64,000 nt of DNA from Bordetella sp. H567 (GTDB lineage Bacteria > Pseudomonadota > Gammaproteobacteria > Burkholderiales > Burkholderiaceae_B), in NCBI RefSeq assembly GCF_001704295.1, contig NZ_CP012334.1, positions 3,174,084 through 3,238,083 of the forward strand, given 5' to 3'. Shown here one piece after another: positions 9,362 to 17,928 of this stretch. Below the pieces are notes generated by a model, which did no database searches, was not told the origin of the DNA, and worked only from the letters and a program-made list of their open reading frames with translations. Within the stretch, counting starts at the first letter, position 1. Each line of letters starts with the position of its first letter. The position numbers and the translations under genes were made by a program.

Positions 9362-10357
9362 ATGTCGTCACGGGCACAAGGGGCCCAGGCCCAGCGCGGC
9401 GCAACGGCCGCCTCCGGCCCACCGCCGGGGTCCGCGCGAACCGCGTCCGCGCCATCCGTTTCTGCGCAGCCGCTGGCCGGCATCGCGCTGCTGCTGGTTT
9501 CCATGTGGGCCCTGTCCAGCCTGGATGCCAGCGGCAAATGGGTGATGGCCGCGGGCGTCCCCATGCTGCTGCTGTCGTGGGTCCGCTATGCCTCGCATTT
9601 CGCCGTGGCGCTGGCCTTGATCGTGCCCGTGAAGGGCTGGCGCATCCTGGCCAGCCGAAAGCCGCGCGAACAGATGCTGCGCGGCGGCGCCATGCTGGGC
9701 GCCACCCTGCTGTTCTTCACGACCCTGCGCTATCTGCCGCAGGCCGAAGCCACCGCCATCAATTTCCTGGCCCCGCTGATCGTGCTGCTGCTCGCGCCGT
9801 GGGCACTGCGCGAACCACCGCGCCTGTCGCGCTGGATCGCCGCTGGGGTGGCCTTCCTGGGCGTGCTGGTCATCATCCGCCCGGGCGGAGGCCTGGACCC
9901 GGTCGGGACGATGTTCGGCCTGGCAGGCGCCTTCTGCTTTTCCGCCCAATACATCGCCAGCCGCCGCGTCGCCGCCGATGACCCGCTGACATCCGTCATC
10001 TGGAGCGGCGGCGTGGGGACTGTGGTGTTGTCCGTCGCCCTGCCCTACGTGGTGCCCACCGCGCTGCCGGTCCTGCGCGATCTGGATCCGCTGCACTGGT
10101 GCGTGCTGGTCTCCACCGGCGTGACCGGCTGCTTCGGCCATCTGCTGCAGATCGCGGCCTATCGCAAGGCCGCCGCGTCGACGCTGGCGCCGTTCACGTA
10201 TCTGCAGATCGTCAGCTCCACGACGACGGGCTGGCTGATCTGGGGGCATTTCCCCGATGCGCTGACCTGGGTCGGCATCGCCATCATCTGCGGCAGCGGC
10301 ATCACGATAGGCGTGCTGGAATGGCGGCGGGCGCGGCGCCCGCCAGCGCGGCCATAA
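9362..10357 (+). CDS. EamA/DMT-family transporter (drug/metabolite exporter)
   Basis: A 331-residue inner-membrane protein. A Pro/Ala/Ser-rich cytoplasmic lead of about 35 residues is followed by about ten hydrophobic helices arranged as two EamA repeats (first around LRYLPQAEATAINFLAPLIV, second ending LIWGHFPDALTWVG). The start is the ATG at 9362 with an AAGGAGA site 8 nt upstream. The longer open frame upstream runs antisense through the LysR gene and is not coding. DMT proteins export amino acids, nucleobases or small metabolites; the substrate is unknown. Probably controlled by the divergent LysR protein. Confidence 0.92.
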   Translation: MSSRAQGAQAQRGATAASGPPPGSARTASAPSVSAQPLAGIALLLVSMWALSSLDASGKWVMAAGVPMLLLSWVRYASHFAVALALIVPVKGWRILASRKPREQMLRGGAMLGATLLFFTTLRYLPQAEATAINFLAPLIVLLLAPWALREPPRLSRWIAAGVAFLGVLVIIRPGGGLDPVGTMFGLAGAFCFSAQYIASRRVAADDPLTSVIWSGGVGTVVLSVALPYVVPTALPVLRDLDPLHWCVLVSTGVTGCFGHLLQIAAYRKAAASTLAPFTYLQIVSSTTTGWLIWGHFPDALTWVGIAIICGSGITIGVLEWRRARRPPARP

Positions 10358-10417
10358 CGGTTTGCCCTGTTTGGCGTAGGCGGGGCGGCGCCACGATGGC
10401 GGCACGGCACGCGGACC

Positions 10418-10423
10418 TATACT
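10418..10423 (+). promoter_or_regulatory. Candidate -10 box of the DUF1059 gene
   Basis: TATACT lies 41 nt before the start codon in the short gap after the EamA gene. The -35 region is poor. It suggests the small gene has its own promoter. Confidence 0.4.
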
Positions 10424-10464
10424 GCATTGCAAACAAGACGCTTGCGGGCAGAAAGGAGACCATC

Positions 10465-10677
10465 ATGACGCGCAAATACATCGATTGCCGCGAATTCCCC
10501 AGCGAAACCAATTGCACCGTCGCCCTGTCTGCGGACAGTGACGACGAACTGGTGGAAGCGGCCGTGCAACACGCCTGCGCCGTTCACCACCACACCGACA
10601 CACCCGAGCTGCGGCAGCAGATCCGCACGCTGTTCCACGAGGGCACGCCGCCGGTCGAGGCGCCGCGGCACGCCTGA
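10465..10677 (+). CDS. Small DUF1059-type protein (70 aa)
   Basis: A 70-residue acidic and His-containing protein beginning MTRKYIDCREF and ending with a helix rich in His, Glu and Gln. Layout and motifs (an N-terminal Y-x-D-C segment, a middle DELVEAAVQHA helix, and an HHHTDTPEL turn) fit the DUF1059 family. The ATG at 10465 has a strong AAAGGAGA site. The function of the family is not established. It lies between the EamA exporter and a flavin oxidoreductase on the same strand. Confidence 0.82.
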   Translation: MTRKYIDCREFPSETNCTVALSADSDDELVEAAVQHACAVHHHTDTPELRQQIRTLFHEGTPPVEAPRHA

Positions 10678-10837
10678 CCCTACCGCCGGGGCCACCCGGA
10701 CGGGCATGACGCGGCCGTGCCGGTGCGGCCGCGCCACCCTGCCCCGCCCGCGACAGCCGTTGCCGGGCGCGCGCACGCACCGGTCATCGCTGGCGGGATG
10801 GACTCGCATCTCTCGTCCCCTGCCTAAGGGGGATTCC

Positions 10838-12232
10838 ATGTTCACGTTGTCCAGCACCGCGATCGAAGACCTGAAGTCCAATATCCGCGGGCGCGTCGTC
10901 CTGCCCGCCGATCCCGACTACGACGAAGTACGCAAAGTGTGGAACGCGATGATAGACCGGCGTCCGGCGGCCATCGTGCGCTGCGCCGGCGTCGCCGACG
11001 TGCGCTGCGCGATCCTGTTCGCGCGCGAGACCAGCGCCCCGCTGACGATACGCGGCGCGGGCCACAATATTGGGGGCAGTGCGATCTGCGACGATTGCGT
11101 CATGATCGACCTGTCGCTGATGCGCTCGGTGCGCATCGATCCGGCGACGCAACGGGCCTGGGTCGAACCGGGCGCGACGCTGGCCGACTTCGACCATGAA
11201 GCGCAGGCCTTCGGCCTGGCCACGCCGGTGGGCATCAATTCGACCACCGGCATCGCGGGCTTGACCCTGGGCGGCGGCTTCGGTTGGTTGAGCCGCCGCT
11301 TCGGCATGACGGTCGACAATCTGCGGGCGGCCGACGTCATCACGGCGGACGGCGAACGTATCCACGCCAGCCCGGCCACGCACGAGGACCTGTTCTGGGC
11401 GATACGCGGGGGCGGCGGCAATTTCGGTGTGGTGACGATGTTCGAATTCCAGCTGCACGCAGTCGGACCGCAGGTCTATGGCGGGCTGGTCGTGCTGCCG
11501 ATGGACCAGGCGCGCGACGCCCTGCAGGCCTATCGCCAGGCCACCAAGTCCATGCCGGAGGAACTGACGGTGTGGGGCGTGCTGCGCCAGGCGCCGCCGC
11601 TGCCCTTCCTGCCGCCCGAGGTGCATGGGACACCGGTGGCCGTCTTCGCGGTGTGCTACAGCGGCCCGGTGGAAAACGGCCCCGTGGTGGTCGAACCGGT
11701 GCGTCAATTCGGCACGCTGCTCGGCGAGCACCTGGGCGTCATGCCCTATACCGCATGGCAGAAGGCGTTCGACCCCCTGTTGACCCCCGGCGCCCGCAAC
11801 TACTGGAAGTCGCATGATTTCGGCGAACTATCGGACGATCTGTTCGAAACGCTGATCGATTCGGCATCGCGCCTGCCGTCGCCGCAATGCGAGATTTTCC
11901 TGGGACAGCTGGGTGGCCAGGCCGGACGGGTGCCGGCCGATGCGATGGCCTATCCCAACCGCAATGCGAAGTTCATCGTCAATGTGCATGCGCGCTGGGA
12001 CGATCCCGCCGACGACGCGGCCTGCATCGCCTGGGCGCGCGGCTTTTTCGATGCGGCGGCGCCGTTCTCGCTGGGCAGCGTGTACGTGAACTTCATGACC
12101 GAAGAAGAAACCGGCCGCATCAACGCCGCCTACGGCGCCAACTACACGCGATTGGTTAGCATCAAGGGGCGCTACGACCCGCACAACCTGTTCCGGCACA
12201 ACCAGAACATCCAGCCCGCCACGCGGGCGTAA
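10838..12232 (+). CDS. FAD-linked oxidoreductase of the berberine-bridge (BBE/VAO) family
   Basis: A 464-residue PCMH-type flavoenzyme. The FAD-binding N-terminal domain shows RGAGHNIGG with H76, the residue that carries covalent FAD in this family. GGGFGWLSRRFG follows near 146-157; the position often occupied by a second flavin-linking Cys is Ser152, so monocovalent flavin is predicted. The C-terminus has the BBE motif (NYTRLVSIKGRYDPHNLFR). The substrate (alcohol, sugar or alkaloid-like compound) cannot be told. The start has an AAGGGGGA site; the upstream in-frame extension overlaps non-coding GC-rich DNA and is rejected. Confidence 0.93.
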   Translation: MFTLSSTAIEDLKSNIRGRVVLPADPDYDEVRKVWNAMIDRRPAAIVRCAGVADVRCAILFARETSAPLTIRGAGHNIGGSAICDDCVMIDLSLMRSVRIDPATQRAWVEPGATLADFDHEAQAFGLATPVGINSTTGIAGLTLGGGFGWLSRRFGMTVDNLRAADVITADGERIHASPATHEDLFWAIRGGGGNFGVVTMFEFQLHAVGPQVYGGLVVLPMDQARDALQAYRQATKSMPEELTVWGVLRQAPPLPFLPPEVHGTPVAVFAVCYSGPVENGPVVVEPVRQFGTLLGEHLGVMPYTAWQKAFDPLLTPGARNYWKSHDFGELSDDLFETLIDSASRLPSPQCEIFLGQLGGQAGRVPADAMAYPNRNAKFIVNVHARWDDPADDAACIAWARGFFDAAAPFSLGSVYVNFMTEEETGRINAAYGANYTRLVSIKGRYDPHNLFRHNQNIQPATRA

Positions 12233-12272
12233 GGGCGTTCCAGCGACTGTCACTGGGGCAAAGGCCGAAGAC

Positions 12273-12304
12273 GGTGTCGCGGTCGCTTTATCACCTGCGA
12301 CACC
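12273..12304. terminator. Inverted repeat between convergent genes, possible bidirectional terminator
   Basis: Arms GGTGTCGC (12273-12280) and GCGACACC (12297-12304) pair perfectly across a 16-nt loop in the 81-bp gap between the flavoenzyme gene and ybbA. There is no T-run, so it is a weak call. Confidence 0.4.
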
Positions 12305-12313
12305 AATTCCGCC

Positions 12314-12991
12314 TCAAGCCCCCGATACCACTTTCCCGGCCGCCAGCACCAGTTGCCGTTCGCAGCGCGCGGCAAGACCGGCATCATGGGTGACGAGCAC
12401 CAGCGTGGCGCCATGCTCGCGGTGCAGCTCGAAAATGAGGTCGATGACGCGCTCGCCGGTGGCAGCATCCAGGCTGCCGGTGGGCTCGTCGGCGAACAGC
12501 AGGTCCGGCTTGACCACGAAGGCGCGCGCCAGCGACACCCGCTGCTGTTCGCCGCCCGACAGCGTGCGCGGGTAATGATGCAGGCGGTCGCCCAGGCCCA
12601 CGCGTTCGAGCATGCCGCGCGCGGCGTCGCCCGCCGGCAGCCCGGCCAATTCCAGCGGCAGCATGACGTTTTCCAGCGCGGTCAGATTCGGCAGCAGTTG
12701 GAAGGACTGGAAGACGAAGCCCACGTGATGGGCCCGCAGCCGGGCGCGGCCGTCCTCGTCCAGCGCGAACAGGTCGCGCCCCGCCAGCGTCACGGAGCCG
12801 GTGCTGGGAACATCCAGGCCGGCCAGCAGTCCCAGCAGAGTCGATTTGCCGGAGCCGGAACTGCCCGTGATGGCCAGGGCCGTACCCGCCGGAACCGTAA
12901 AATCGATGTCGTCCAGAATGGCCAGCGTGCCGCCTGCGTCGGCGACCCGCTTGCCCAGCCCCCGCACCTCTATTGCGTTACCTGTATCCAT
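12314..12991 (-). CDS. ybbA: ABC transporter ATP-binding protein, YbbA/LolD type
   Basis: A 225-residue ATPase of the MacB/LolD/YbbA class: Walker A GSSGSGKS, signature LSGGEQQR, Walker [10 protein letters not shown] and an H-loop in LVTHD. In enterobacteria YbbA partners with the large permease YbbP and lies divergent to tesA, as here, but no ybbP-like gene adjoins it. I prefer ATG 12991 because it gives the family N-terminus (about seven residues before IEVRGLGK). In-frame ATGs at 13003 and 13024 lie inside tesA and lack a ribosome site. The chosen start codon overlaps the tesA start codon on the other strand. Confidence 0.9.
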   Translation of the reverse strand: MDTGNAIEVRGLGKRVADAGGTLAILDDIDFTVPAGTALAITGSSGSGKSTLLGLLAGLDVPSTGSVTLAGRDLFALDEDGRARLRAHHVGFVFQSFQLLPNLTALENVMLPLELAGLPAGDAARGMLERVGLGDRLHHYPRTLSGGEQQRVSLARAFVVKPDLLFADEPTGSLDAATGERVIDLIFELHREHGATLVLVTHDAGLAARCERQLVLAAGKVVSGA

Positions 12992-13637
12992 GCGCCCGCT
13001 CATCCGTTTGTTGTTTGTGACCATCCTGGCCCTGCTGGCGCCCGCCGCCTACGCTCAGACCACATCCGCCGCCACCGGTTCCGCCGGACAGAAAACCATA
13101 CTGGTGGTGGGCGATAGTCTATCCGCGGAATATGGAATCGCGCGCGGCACCGGCTGGGTGCCCCTGCTGGGCCGGCGACTGTCCCAGCAGTATCCGGGCT
13201 GGACAGTCGTCAATGCCAGCATCAGCGGCGATACCACCAGCGGCGGGCTGACACGCCTGCCCGGCCTGCTGCGGCAGCATCATCCGGCCATCGTGATCCT
13301 GGAATTGGGCTCCAACGATGCGCTGCGCGGGCTACCGCTGGCGATGACCCAGCAGAACCTGGCCGCCATGACGCAACAGGCCAGGCAAGGCGGCGCCGCG
13401 GTGCTGCTGGTCGGCATGCAGATCCCGCCCAACTACGGCCGCGCCTACGCCGACCAGTTCCGCGAGCTGTTCGGCAAGGTGGCGAAGGCGGAGAACGCCG
13501 GCCTGGTACCGTTCCTGATGGAAGGTATCGCGAGCAACCGCGATCTGTTCCAGCCCGACGGACTGCACCCCAACGAGCAGGGCCAGCCCCGGCTCTTGGA
13601 CAATGTATGGGCCGGATTGCGGCCGATGCTGAATTGA
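12990..13637 (+). CDS. tesA: Multifunctional arylesterase/lysophospholipase/thioesterase I (SGNH hydrolase)
   Basis: A 215-residue periplasmic SGNH hydrolase. A Sec signal peptide (hydrophobic 4-20, cleavage after AYA near 22) precedes the block I GDSLSAEYG with nucleophile S43. Block II has G80, block III GSND has N109, and block V DGLHPN has D190 and H193. All catalytic and oxyanion residues are present. It hydrolyses acyl-CoAs, lysophospholipids and aryl esters in the periplasm. It is divergent from ybbA, an old conserved pairing, and shares a CATG palindrome with its start codon. Confidence 0.95.
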   Translation: MRPLIRLLFVTILALLAPAAYAQTTSAATGSAGQKTILVVGDSLSAEYGIARGTGWVPLLGRRLSQQYPGWTVVNASISGDTTSGGLTRLPGLLRQHHPAIVILELGSNDALRGLPLAMTQQNLAAMTQQARQGGAAVLLVGMQIPPNYGRAYADQFRELFGKVAKAENAGLVPFLMEGIASNRDLFQPDGLHPNEQGQPRLLDNVWAGLRPMLN

Positions 13638-13638
13638 C

Positions 13639-13663
13639 GGGGGCGCGCCGGCGCGGCGCCCCC
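13639..13663. terminator. GC-rich hairpin between convergent tesA and ppiD
   Basis: An 8-bp stem GGGGGCGC/GCGCCCCC (13639-13646 with 13656-13663) occupies the 38-bp gap between the two stop codons. It can act in both directions. A T-run is lacking. Confidence 0.55.
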
Positions 13664-13675
13664 GCTTGACGCGGT

Positions 13676-15643
13676 TCAGCTGGTCTGCTGCTCGGTTTCG
13701 CCGCCCTGCAGAATGCGGTTGGCCTCCGGCGCGATTTCCACCTTGTACTGCTGGCGCAGTATCTTCAGCACGGCTTCGTCCTCGGCTTGGCCCCAGGCAC
13801 CGGACAACTGCTGGTTCAGGGCCGTCAGGGCCTCCGGATCGCTCTTGCCCGGCTCCACCTTGTCGATGCGCGCGACGACATAGTCGTCACCGTCGCGTGC
13901 GCCGGCATAGGACGGCAGCGGGGCGGCGGGCGCCCGCATAACGGCGTCCAGCAGCGGGCGCGCCATGTTCTGGGGGTTCTGGCGCGAGACGTCCGCCGCG
14001 CCGCCGAAACCGTCGGCCGGGGCCGCGGGCGTCTTGCGCAAGGCTTCCAGCATCTGCTCGCCCGCCTTGGCGGCGGCGTCGGCCGCCCGCGTTTCGACCA
14101 GGCGCGCGCGGATCTTGTCCTTCAATTGGTCCAGCGGCGGCACGTGAGCCGGCGTATTGGCCGCCACGCGCACCACGAGCATGGTGTCCGATGCCAGTTC
14201 GATCACGCCGGAATTCTGTTTGTCGCGCAGGACTTCCGGGCTGAACAGCGCCTGGCGCACGCGCGGATTATCGAGCAAGGCGGAATCCGGGCTGGCGGAC
14301 GCGGAGCCCGGGCCCGTCTGGTCCTGCGGCAGCAAGCCGGTACGGGTGATGCCGCCCGCCTGGCGGATCTTCAGGCCCAGCGCATCCGCGGCCGGCTGCA
14401 GGCTGTCGCGCTGGTCATACACCAGCGAGGTCAACTTGGTGGCCATGTCGGAAAAGCGTGAGGAAGCGATCTGCTTGCGGATCTCGTCGACGATCTGGTC
14501 GCGCACTTCGGCCAGCGGCTTGGTCTGCGCCGGCTGCAGGTCGGTCAATTGCACGATATGCAGGCCGAAGGGGCTTTCGATCACGCCGGAGACCTGGCCC
14601 TTCTGCAGCGCGTCGACCGCCTTTTGCAGCGCCGGGGTCAGCATGCCCGGACCGATCCAGCCCAGGTCGCCGCCGCGGGTGCTGGAACCGGCATCCTCGG
14701 AATACTTCTTGGCCAGCTCGGCGAAGGCGCCGGGATGGGCGGCGGCCTGCTTGGCGATATCGTCCGCCTTGGCGCGGGCCGCTTGGCGCTGGGCGTCCGT
14801 CGCATCGGGCGCCAGCTTGATCATGATATGGCTGGCGCGGCGGCGCTCGGGCTGGCCGAAGCGGCTTTTGTTCTGCTCGTAGTACTTGGCGATATCGTCG
14901 TCGCTGACCTTGATGCCGGCGCTGGCGGCGGCTTCGTCCAGCACCAGGTATTGCGCCTGGACCTGGTCGGGCACCTGGTACTGCTGCTTGTTGGCGTCAT
15001 ACCAATTCTGGATGTCCGCGTCGCTGACCTGCACCTTGCTCTTGTAATCGACGGCGGCAAAGCGCCGCGTCGACACGTGGCGGGTTTCGGTCAGCGCATG
15101 CTCGATGGAGCCGGCCACGGCGGCGGGCAGCCGCGCCGATTGCGCGATCGGGTCCAGGACGCGGCCGATGGCCAGGTCGCGGCGCAGGCCGGCTTCGAAC
15201 GCCGCCGGCGTCAGGCCCTGCGCGGCCAGCGCGGCGCGGTAGCGCTCCGGCGAAAACTTGCCGTTGTCCTGCACGGCGGGATTCGAGGCGATCGTATTGC
15301 GCAGGGTCTCGTCCGACACCGAAAAGTGGTTGTCGGTCGCCGCCGCCGCCAGCAAGCGCTGGTTGATCATCTGGTCCAGCAGCCGCTGGCGCATCGCCGG
15401 GGTATCCAGCAGCGCGGGATCGAACTGCGCGCCCATCATCTGTCGATATTGGTCCAGCTGGTCGCGCCGCGCCTGGTCGTATTCACGCTGCGTGATGGGC
15501 TTGCCGTTCACCGTCGCCATCTTGGGTTCTTCGGACATGAAGCTGCTGTAGCTTTGCACCCCGAAGAAGGCGAAGGTCGGAACAATCAGGATCAGCAGGA
15601 TGAACTGCATCCAACGCTGATGGTTGCGGATGAAATCGAACAT
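13676..15643 (-). CDS. ppiD: Membrane-anchored periplasmic folding factor PpiD (SurA N-domain, rotamase)
   Basis: A 655-residue protein with a short cytoplasmic start (MFDFIRNHQRW), one membrane anchor (about 12-30) and a long periplasmic part. The SurA-like N domain spans about 40-180. The parvulin PPIase domain begins at RRASHIMIKLAPDA near residue 265 and contains GGDLGWIGPGM and FGLHIVQL, the conserved parvulin strands. A C-terminal SurA-like region follows. It assists outer-membrane and periplasmic protein folding near the Sec translocon. Length is normal for PpiD. Confidence 0.95.
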   Translation of the reverse strand: MFDFIRNHQRWMQFILLILIVPTFAFFGVQSYSSFMSEEPKMATVNGKPITQREYDQARRDQLDQYRQMMGAQFDPALLDTPAMRQRLLDQMINQRLLAAAATDNHFSVSDETLRNTIASNPAVQDNGKFSPERYRAALAAQGLTPAAFEAGLRRDLAIGRVLDPIAQSARLPAAVAGSIEHALTETRHVSTRRFAAVDYKSKVQVSDADIQNWYDANKQQYQVPDQVQAQYLVLDEAAASAGIKVSDDDIAKYYEQNKSRFGQPERRRASHIMIKLAPDATDAQRQAARAKADDIAKQAAAHPGAFAELAKKYSEDAGSSTRGGDLGWIGPGMLTPALQKAVDALQKGQVSGVIESPFGLHIVQLTDLQPAQTKPLAEVRDQIVDEIRKQIASSRFSDMATKLTSLVYDQRDSLQPAADALGLKIRQAGGITRTGLLPQDQTGPGSASASPDSALLDNPRVRQALFSPEVLRDKQNSGVIELASDTMLVVRVAANTPAHVPPLDQLKDKIRARLVETRAADAAAKAGEQMLEALRKTPAAPADGFGGAADVSRQNPQNMARPLLDAVMRAPAAPLPSYAGARDGDDYVVARIDKVEPGKSDPEALTALNQQLSGAWGQAEDEAVLKILRQQYKVEIAPEANRILQGGETEQQTS

Positions 15644-16040
15644 GAGGTCCCTGTTGCGGCGGGCGCTTGTCCCCGAGGGGCGTTTCTGGCTTCGAGCAGC
15701 CCGGCGCCAAAAAAAGCGAACTGGATTCGCCTCGCTTCTTGCTGTGGTACCGGATCAGCGGGCACAGGAGTTTAACACCTTCGGGCGTCCGTGGCCGGCA
15801 TACGGGGACGGAGCCAAATCCGTCCCGGCTCCCCGTCGCCGTCGTACCACTGCCCTACACCGCCGGCCGGTATGAGATAGCGGCGAACGCCAGCTACATA
15901 CTGGGTAACGAAGAACCCGTCGCACCCTGCGCGTTCGCGCTGTTCGACGATCTTCACGGCCCGAAAATACGGGCAATATGACATTCCCGAGGTTCCGGTA
16001 TGCTGACGGACTCATACCGAATCAGATGCGCGACCCCGCT
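15644..16040. other. Intergenic region, 397 bp, between ppiD and the glycerophosphodiesterase gene
   Basis: No gene is supportable here. Open frames of 70-104 codons exist on both strands (for instance minus 15772-15984, starting MSYCPYFRAVKI). Their third-position GC is clearly lower than in neighbouring genes and none has a convincing ribosome site. A small AAGCGA/TCGCTT inverted repeat lies near 15714-15737. The stretch must hold the divergent ppiD and phosphodiesterase promoters, which I cannot place. Confidence 0.5.
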
Positions 16041-16790
16041 ATGGACACTCCCCTTCCCGCCTGGCCCTATCCTCGCCTGATCGCCCATCGCGGCGGCGGC
16101 AGGCTGGCGCCCGAAAACACCATGGCCGGCATGCGCGTCGGCGCCGAGCATGGCTTTCGCATGTTCGAATACGACGTCAAGCTAAGCAAGGACGATGTCC
16201 TGATCCTGCTGCATGACGACGATCTCGATCGTACGACCAGCGGCCAAGGCCCGGCGCGCGCGAAGACCTATGCGGAATTGGCCCAGTTGGACGCCGGTGC
16301 GTGGCATTCCCCTGGCTTCGCCGGGGCCCGCATCCCCACGCTGGAAGAAGTCGCGCGCTACACGCTGGAACAGGGCATTGCCAGCAATGTAGAGATCAAG
16401 CCCTGCCCTGGCCGGGAAACCGAAACCGGCACGGCGGTCGCGTTGGCCGTGCGCGAACTCTGGCGCGGCGCCGCGGTGCCGCCGCTGCTTTCGTCGTTCT
16501 CCGAGTCGGCGCTGGCGGCCGCCCATGTGGCCGCGCCGACATTGCCGCGGGCGCTGCTCGTGGACAAGATCCCCATGGACTGGCGCGACCGCCTGGTGCA
16601 GCACGATTGCATCGCCTTCAACGTCAACCAGAAAACCGTCACGCCGGAACTGGTCAAGATGGTCCACGGCGCCGGCTACCGGCTGGCTGCCTGGACGGTA
16701 AACGACCCGGCACGCGCACGGGACCTGCTGGCCTGGGGCGTGGACGCCATTTTCACCGACGAACTGGCCACCATCCGGCCGGACGCCTGA
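16041..16790 (+). CDS. ugpQ: Glycerophosphodiester phosphodiesterase
   Basis: A 249-residue GDPD TIM barrel that hydrolyses glycerophosphodiesters to glycerol-3-phosphate and an alcohol. It shows the AHRGG start (H16, R17), E25-N26 in PENT, E43 and D45 in the EYDVKLSKDD strand, and H58 in LLHDDDLDRTT, which form the acid/base and metal site. There is no signal peptide, so it is cytoplasmic like UgpQ. ATG 16041 gives the family N-terminus; ATGs at 15978 and 16026 only add residues. rlmJ follows in 26 nt and may be cotranscribed. Confidence 0.93.
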   Translation: MDTPLPAWPYPRLIAHRGGGRLAPENTMAGMRVGAEHGFRMFEYDVKLSKDDVLILLHDDDLDRTTSGQGPARAKTYAELAQLDAGAWHSPGFAGARIPTLEEVARYTLEQGIASNVEIKPCPGRETETGTAVALAVRELWRGAAVPPLLSSFSESALAAAHVAAPTLPRALLVDKIPMDWRDRLVQHDCIAFNVNQKTVTPELVKMVHGAGYRLAAWTVNDPARARDLLAWGVDAIFTDELATIRPDA

Positions 16791-16816
16791 CCACGCGGGA
16801 CCAGAGAGCGCACACC

Positions 16817-17674
16817 TTGTTCAGCTATCGCCACGCCTTTCACGCCGGCAACCACGCCGACGTGCTCAAGCACGCCATCCTGATCCACGTACTGGATTAC
16901 CTGGGGCAGAAGGACACCCCCTACTGGGTCATCGATACCCACGCCGGTGCCGGCCTGTATCGGCTGGACAGCGATTGGGCCAATAAAAACGCCGAATTCG
17001 CCGACGGTATCGGCCGGCTGTGGGATCGCACCGACCTTCCACCCCTGCTGGCGCGCTACATGGAATGCATGCGCCAGTACAACCCGAATGGACAATTGCG
17101 GCACTACCCCGGCTCGCCGTGGCTGGCGCTGGACGGCTTGCGCGAGCACGACCGCCTGCGCCTGTTCGAGCGGCATCCAACCGAAGCGGAGGTCCTGGTC
17201 GGCAACCTGGAAAAGCGCGGTGGCATGGCGCTGCGCCAGGCAACGATTTTCGACACCGACGGCTTCGAGGGCATGAAGGCCCTGCTGCCGCCTCCCCCGC
17301 GCCGCGGCCTGGTGGTGATCGACCCTTCCTATGAGGACAAGCAGGACTATCGCCACGTGGCCCTCGCCGTGAAGGAAGGGCTCAAGCGCTTCGCCACGGG
17401 CACCTATGCGGTCTGGTACCCACAGGTGCAGCGGCGCGAATCGACGGAGCTGCCCAGGCAGCTGGAAAAGCTGGGCGCGCAGCGCTGGCTGCATGCCTCG
17501 TTATCCGTCAGGAAGCCGGCCACGGACGGCTTCGGCCTGCACGGCAGCGGCATGTTCCTGGTCAATCCGCCCTGGACGTTGGGGGCCCAGCTGAAGGAAG
17601 CGCTCCCCTGGCTGAAGAACGTCCTGGCGCAGGACGAACGCGCTCGATACACGCTAGACGTGCACATGGACTGA
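16817..17674 (+). CDS. rlmJ: 23S rRNA adenine-N6 methyltransferase RlmJ (A2030)
   Basis: A 285-residue methyltransferase with the RlmJ N-terminus (FSYRHAFHAGNHADVLKH). The SAM-binding segment is DTHAGAG, the catalytic-type motif is IDPSYEDK near residue 172, and an NPPW segment lies near the C-terminus. It modifies 23S rRNA. The best start is TTG at 16817, since the family N-terminus begins exactly there and no ATG is available; the open frame continues far upstream, antisense-like, inside the phosphodiesterase gene. The catalytic motif reads DPSY where many relatives have DPPY, a conservative difference. Confidence 0.93.
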   Translation: MFSYRHAFHAGNHADVLKHAILIHVLDYLGQKDTPYWVIDTHAGAGLYRLDSDWANKNAEFADGIGRLWDRTDLPPLLARYMECMRQYNPNGQLRHYPGSPWLALDGLREHDRLRLFERHPTEAEVLVGNLEKRGGMALRQATIFDTDGFEGMKALLPPPPRRGLVVIDPSYEDKQDYRHVALAVKEGLKRFATGTYAVWYPQVQRRESTELPRQLEKLGAQRWLHASLSVRKPATDGFGLHGSGMFLVNPPWTLGAQLKEALPWLKNVLAQDERARYTLDVHMD

Positions 17675-17696
17675 TCCGCCACACGACCAGCCGCTT

Positions 17697-17891
17697 ATGC
17701 GTATCGGAAACGCCTGCACCGGCGTCTATCCCCGGGATATCGACAATGCGGACCCGGTCTTGCAGGACCGCGGCAAGCGGTCGGCTGCGCCGGCGGCGGC
17801 CCTCACGTCCGCCCCCGACGCACACATACTGCGCGAATCGCTGGAGCACCTGTGGGCCACGCTGACGGGGCGCGACCGCCCGCCAGCCTGA
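17697..17891 (+). CDS. Possible small hypothetical protein (64 aa)
   Basis: An open frame of 64 codons between rlmJ and the efflux outer-membrane gene. It starts MRIGNACTGVYPRDI and ends in an amphipathic HILRESLEHLWATLTGR helix. I recognise no family and see no ribosome binding site. It is listed only because the 254-bp gap is otherwise empty and the C-terminal helix looks protein-like. Confidence 0.25.
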   Translation: MRIGNACTGVYPRDIDNADPVLQDRGKRSAAPAAALTSAPDAHILRESLEHLWATLTGRDRPPA

Positions 17892-17928
17892 GGGCGCCGG
17901 CCCTTGCGCCGCGTTGCCGAGCCGCCCG

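Noticed and set aside
15772..15984. 70-codon open frame on the minus strand in the ppiD upstream gap
   Set aside because: Third-position GC is much lower than in neighbouring genes, there is no usable ribosome site, and overlapping frames on both strands are equally open.
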